Positions 31,268 to 33,570 of a DNA stretch of 33,570 nt are shown here, piece by piece. The position numbers and the translations under genes are program-made. The stretch is taken from positions 1 through 33,570 of the forward strand of contig JANWJE010000120.1 in the NCBI GenBank assembly GCA_025451995.1, given 5' to 3'. Source of the stretch: Parachlamydiaceae bacterium (lineage in GTDB: Bacteria > Chlamydiota > Chlamydiia > Chlamydiales > Parachlamydiaceae). Position 1 is the first letter of the stretch. The number at the start of each line of letters is the position of its first letter. The notes beneath the pieces were generated by a model. It was not told where the DNA came from. It ran no database searches and was given only the letters and a program-made list of their open reading frames with translations.

Positions 31268-32401
31268 ATGTCTTTTTATATCACAAGTCGCGAACCCTAT
31301 CGATTTGGGGGACAGCAGTTAGATTATATTGAACAATCACAAGCAATTGTATTTGAAACAGTTGGCAAGATTAAACAAGCAGTTCATTCAAAAAAAGATT
31401 TAACTCAACTCTTTCATGAACTTCTAAGCGACCTTGGGAATGCGCGCAATCAAATTGCCGTGAATCACGGAACAAAAGCTTCAGAGGATTTTGGGTGCAG
31501 AAGAGATGGACTTCCTTTTTCTATGCCGGGTTGCTACACACCCTTGATCGGCTGTTATGAAGAATATCATCAACGGCCACTTTCCTATCTCCAAAGCCTC
31601 TTAGCCAATATGAAATATAATCTTAGAGAGTTTCAGCAAAAAAAACTAAAAATTGAAGAGAAAACATGTTTGGGAAAAGAATCTTCATTAGAATTAGAAA
31701 TTTTTTCCGTTGAAAACACGAATGAATGGGGCATTTTCCCTTCAAAGGAAGAATACGAACGACTTTGCCAAATTTGTGAAATCTCCATTCTCAAAAATCC
31801 ATTTGAGTTTGAATTCTTTAAAAACCTATTAAAAGATAAAGATTTTTGTCTAAAATTAAAGGAAAGATCACTCGAAGACTATAAAAAAATAAAACTCTGT
31901 AACACGATCGTGGATCTGAAAAAAATCAATGCGGAAAAAAAGTCAGATTGGATTCTTGCCACAAGACGATTAAAAATTAACGATAAAATGTATGCATTAT
32001 CCCATTATTTAACTTGGGCATACCGCGACTTCAAATCAGATCCTATTGAACAGATGACACATCGATCTGTTGTTGCAATCCAACACGAAGACTCTTTTTT
32101 AATTGGTCCGGTGTTAAATGATGTTGCAGAAATTTTTAAACGCGCCATCGAATGGAATAAAGAGAATATTTCTAGTTTGCAAGAAAATATTGCTCTTTTT
32201 CTCTATGAAATGAGCAACGTTATGCCATTTAAGAGAGGAAGTGCTGCGATTTTAGAATGGTTCGAAATGGCTATTTATAGGTATCATGATATGTGGATTA
32301 CCTATCATCCGAAGTATTTAGTCAATTTAGAAGCTCTAACCCTCCCTTTAGCGGAATTTGTAAGGACTTATCCTTCTATGATCAGTTATACCTCTTCTTA
32401 G
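31268..32401 (+). CDS. Unknown protein with Fic-like C-terminal motif
   Basis: Starting at the ATG at 31268, 2 nt after the tRNA, the protein is 377 residues; the longer in-frame reading is only translated tRNA. No signal peptide or membrane helix is seen. The first 100 residues contain a conserved-looking segment with DGLPFSMPGCYTPLIGCYEEY; the middle is charged and helical. Near the end, NVMPFKRGSAAILEWF (317-332) resembles the Fic core HPFxxGNGR in layout but lacks the catalytic His and Asn (Met and Ser instead). A degenerate Fic-like fold is therefore a hypothesis. No ribosome-binding site can lie outside the tRNA. The YchJ-deformylase gene follows after 10 bp. Confidence 0.72.
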   Translation: MSFYITSREPYRFGGQQLDYIEQSQAIVFETVGKIKQAVHSKKDLTQLFHELLSDLGNARNQIAVNHGTKASEDFGCRRDGLPFSMPGCYTPLIGCYEEYHQRPLSYLQSLLANMKYNLREFQQKKLKIEEKTCLGKESSLELEIFSVENTNEWGIFPSKEEYERLCQICEISILKNPFEFEFFKNLLKDKDFCLKLKERSLEDYKKIKLCNTIVDLKKINAEKKSDWILATRRLKINDKMYALSHYLTWAYRDFKSDPIEQMTHRSVVAIQHEDSFLIGPVLNDVAEIFKRAIEWNKENISSLQENIALFLYEMSNVMPFKRGSAAILEWFEMAIYRYHDMWITYHPKYLVNLEALTLPLAEFVRTYPSMISYTSS

Positions 32402-32411
32402 GAAAATAGAC

Positions 32412-33386
32412 ATGCACTCACATGAATCCTGTCCATGTTTTAGCGGAAAAAAATATGAAGAATGCTGCAGACCTTTTCATCAAGGCGTTTTCCCTCAAAA
32501 TGCCCTTTTATTGATGCGATCTCGATTTTCAGCATATGTTTTGAATCTTGCCGATTATATCATTGAAACAACCCACCCGGCTAGCCCACAATATTCTGAA
32601 AATAAATTCCTATGGAAAAGAAGCATTTCGCAATTTTCTCAAAAATGTTTTTTTTCAAACTTAAAAGTGCTGGATTTTAAAGAGCACTCGATTATTGCAA
32701 CTGTGACATTTACTGCTCATATCTCTCAAGAGGGCCAGGATGCTACTTTTACTGAAAGAAGCACCTTTGAAAAAAAGAATGATCAATGGCTTTACCGAGG
32801 TGGGCTGATTGCACAAGGCCAAGCTCCGAACCTCGTTACCACCGCCCCATTGAGATTATTGCCCCTCGCCTATTATGGCGATCCGGTTCTAAGAAGAAAA
32901 GGGGACTCTATTCTCGAAATTACTGACGACATTAAAAAGCTCATCGAAGAAATGATTGAAACAATGGATGATTCGGATGGGATTGGTTTAGCCGCTCCTC
33001 AAGTGCATCATTCCTTGCGATTGTTCGTGATCCATACCCCCATCCAAAAGGAAGAAAACAAACTAGAGAAAGGGAGTGTTAAAGTGTTTATCAATCCCAT
33101 TCTTTCATTGCCGAGCTCTGAAACATGGCAAGCGCCAGAAGGATGCCTCTCAATACCCACCCTGAGGGGTGTTGTTGAAAGACCAAAAGAGGTGACTGTT
33201 GAATACACGACGCTTGAGGGCAAGAGAATACAGGAACACGTTTCCGGCTGGGAAGCTAGAGTAATTATGCACGAATACGATCATATTGAAGGAATTCTAT
33301 ATATCGATCGATTGCCGGAAGAAGAGCAGGCCAAGTTAAAGCCATTCTTAGATAATATAGAGAAAAGGATTCATGGTGATCTTTGA
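32412..33386 (+). CDS. def: YchJ/SEC-C domain - peptide deformylase fusion
   Basis: This 324-residue protein joins two domains in one frame. Residues 1-138 match the YchJ (UPF0225) family: SEC-C zinc motif CPCFSGKKYEECC (Cys7, Cys9, Cys18, Cys19), then RSRFSAYV and a NTF2-like beta domain. Residues about 148-324 are peptide deformylase: GIGLAAPQ (190-197), EGCLS (Cys245, metal ligand) and HEYDH (His287, Glu288, His291). Deformylase removes the formyl group from new proteins at the ribosome; a zinc-binding SEC-C domain could help localise it, which is inference. AGGAA lies 8 nt before the ATG. Ordinary deformylases are about 170-190 residues. Confidence 0.93.
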   Translation: MHSHESCPCFSGKKYEECCRPFHQGVFPQNALLLMRSRFSAYVLNLADYIIETTHPASPQYSENKFLWKRSISQFSQKCFFSNLKVLDFKEHSIIATVTFTAHISQEGQDATFTERSTFEKKNDQWLYRGGLIAQGQAPNLVTTAPLRLLPLAYYGDPVLRRKGDSILEITDDIKKLIEEMIETMDDSDGIGLAAPQVHHSLRLFVIHTPIQKEENKLEKGSVKVFINPILSLPSSETWQAPEGCLSIPTLRGVVERPKEVTVEYTTLEGKRIQEHVSGWEARVIMHEYDHIEGILYIDRLPEEEQAKLKPFLDNIEKRIHGDL

Positions 33387-33395
33387 GGTTTTGTA

Positions 33396-33435
33396 CCAAA
33401 ACAACTTCAAAACTTAGGTTTTGAAGTTGTTTCGG
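33396..33435. terminator. Palindrome/terminator after the deformylase gene
   Basis: CCAAAACAACTTCAAAAC (33396-33413) and GTTTTGAAGTTGTTTCGG (33418-33435) form an 18-bp stem with one mismatch and a 4-nt loop, 9 nt after the stop. The arm sequence is the same motif as at 14869-14890 and 16156-16177. No strong T-tract follows. The remaining bases to 33570 hold only short repeats of CCTTTGC type and no gene I can support. Confidence 0.8.
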
Positions 33436-33570
33436 AATAAGCTTCATTTTCCATTTCTTTGCGCCTTTGCACCTTTGCGTTAAAATAAAAATTTAAAAGA
33501 TAGCTTTTAGTGCGGTTTTTTGCATTAGAAAAAAATATAACTTGTTGCAATTCAATGTTGATTTTTTTGA

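Noticed and set aside
33265..33447. Minus-strand 60-codon ORF
   Set aside because: Antisense to the deformylase end and reading through a palindrome.

Overview
The window looks like part of the chromosome of an AT-rich, amoeba-associated member of the Chlamydiae (Parachlamydiaceae type: Parachlamydia, Protochlamydia or Neochlamydia). I infer this from chlamydial housekeeping neighbours (trxB near acpS, a PP2C phosphatase beside a NifS-like cysteine desulfurase), from eukaryote-like genes (F-box protein, serpin, steroid enzymes), from bilobed hydrophobic proteins resembling inclusion-membrane proteins, and from low GC. No database search was possible, so the genus is not fixed.

Layout. 1-371: a composite palindromic repeat. 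372-4883: MFS transporter, PIN-TRAM membrane protein, acpS, an exported protein and trxB. 4884-5480: two more large inverted repeats. 5481-7918: two lineage-specific proteins, one Inc-like and one with a possible F-box. 8020-12186: a translationally coupled trio made of an NTT-like membrane/HEAT protein, a cyclic-nucleotide-binding domain protein, and a HAMP protein whose PP2C domain has lost its metal-binding residues. 12358-13761: a VapBC and a MazEF type toxin-antitoxin pair on either side of the 4.5S (SRP) RNA gene. 13906-14796: a CPBP-family membrane protease.

15160-24782 is the highlight. It is a contiguous set of nine genes, most recognisable as sterol/steroid enzymes: an exported sulfotransferase, a cytochrome P450, two sterol C-methyltransferase-like proteins, a small secreted protein, a Rieske oxygenase resembling DAF-36/Neverland cholesterol 7-desaturases, a GT28-like glycosyltransferase, a 3beta-HSD-like SDR and a full-length steroid 5-alpha-reductase. 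Five genes run leftward and three rightward from a 116-bp divergent intergenic region; the sulfotransferase lies at the far left edge. Chlamydiae are not known to make sterols de novo, so I infer that the cluster remodels host sterols (oxidation, C-methylation, 3-keto/4-ene chemistry, 5-alpha reduction) and conjugates them (sulfate, sugar).

24800-26938 is a leftward operon with an F-box protein and two paralogous membrane proteins, probably host-interaction factors. 27067-28290 is a secreted serpin. 28395-33386 returns to housekeeping genes: PP2C, NifS, an FtsB-like protein, NUDIX, tRNA-Leu(UAG), an unknown protein starting 2 nt after the tRNA, and a YchJ-peptide deformylase fusion.

A second theme is a set of large, near-perfect intergenic palindromes that sit exactly against gene ends, share terminal motifs with each other, and in several cases supply the stop codon of the neighbouring gene. 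No transposase, prophage or CRISPR array is visible.
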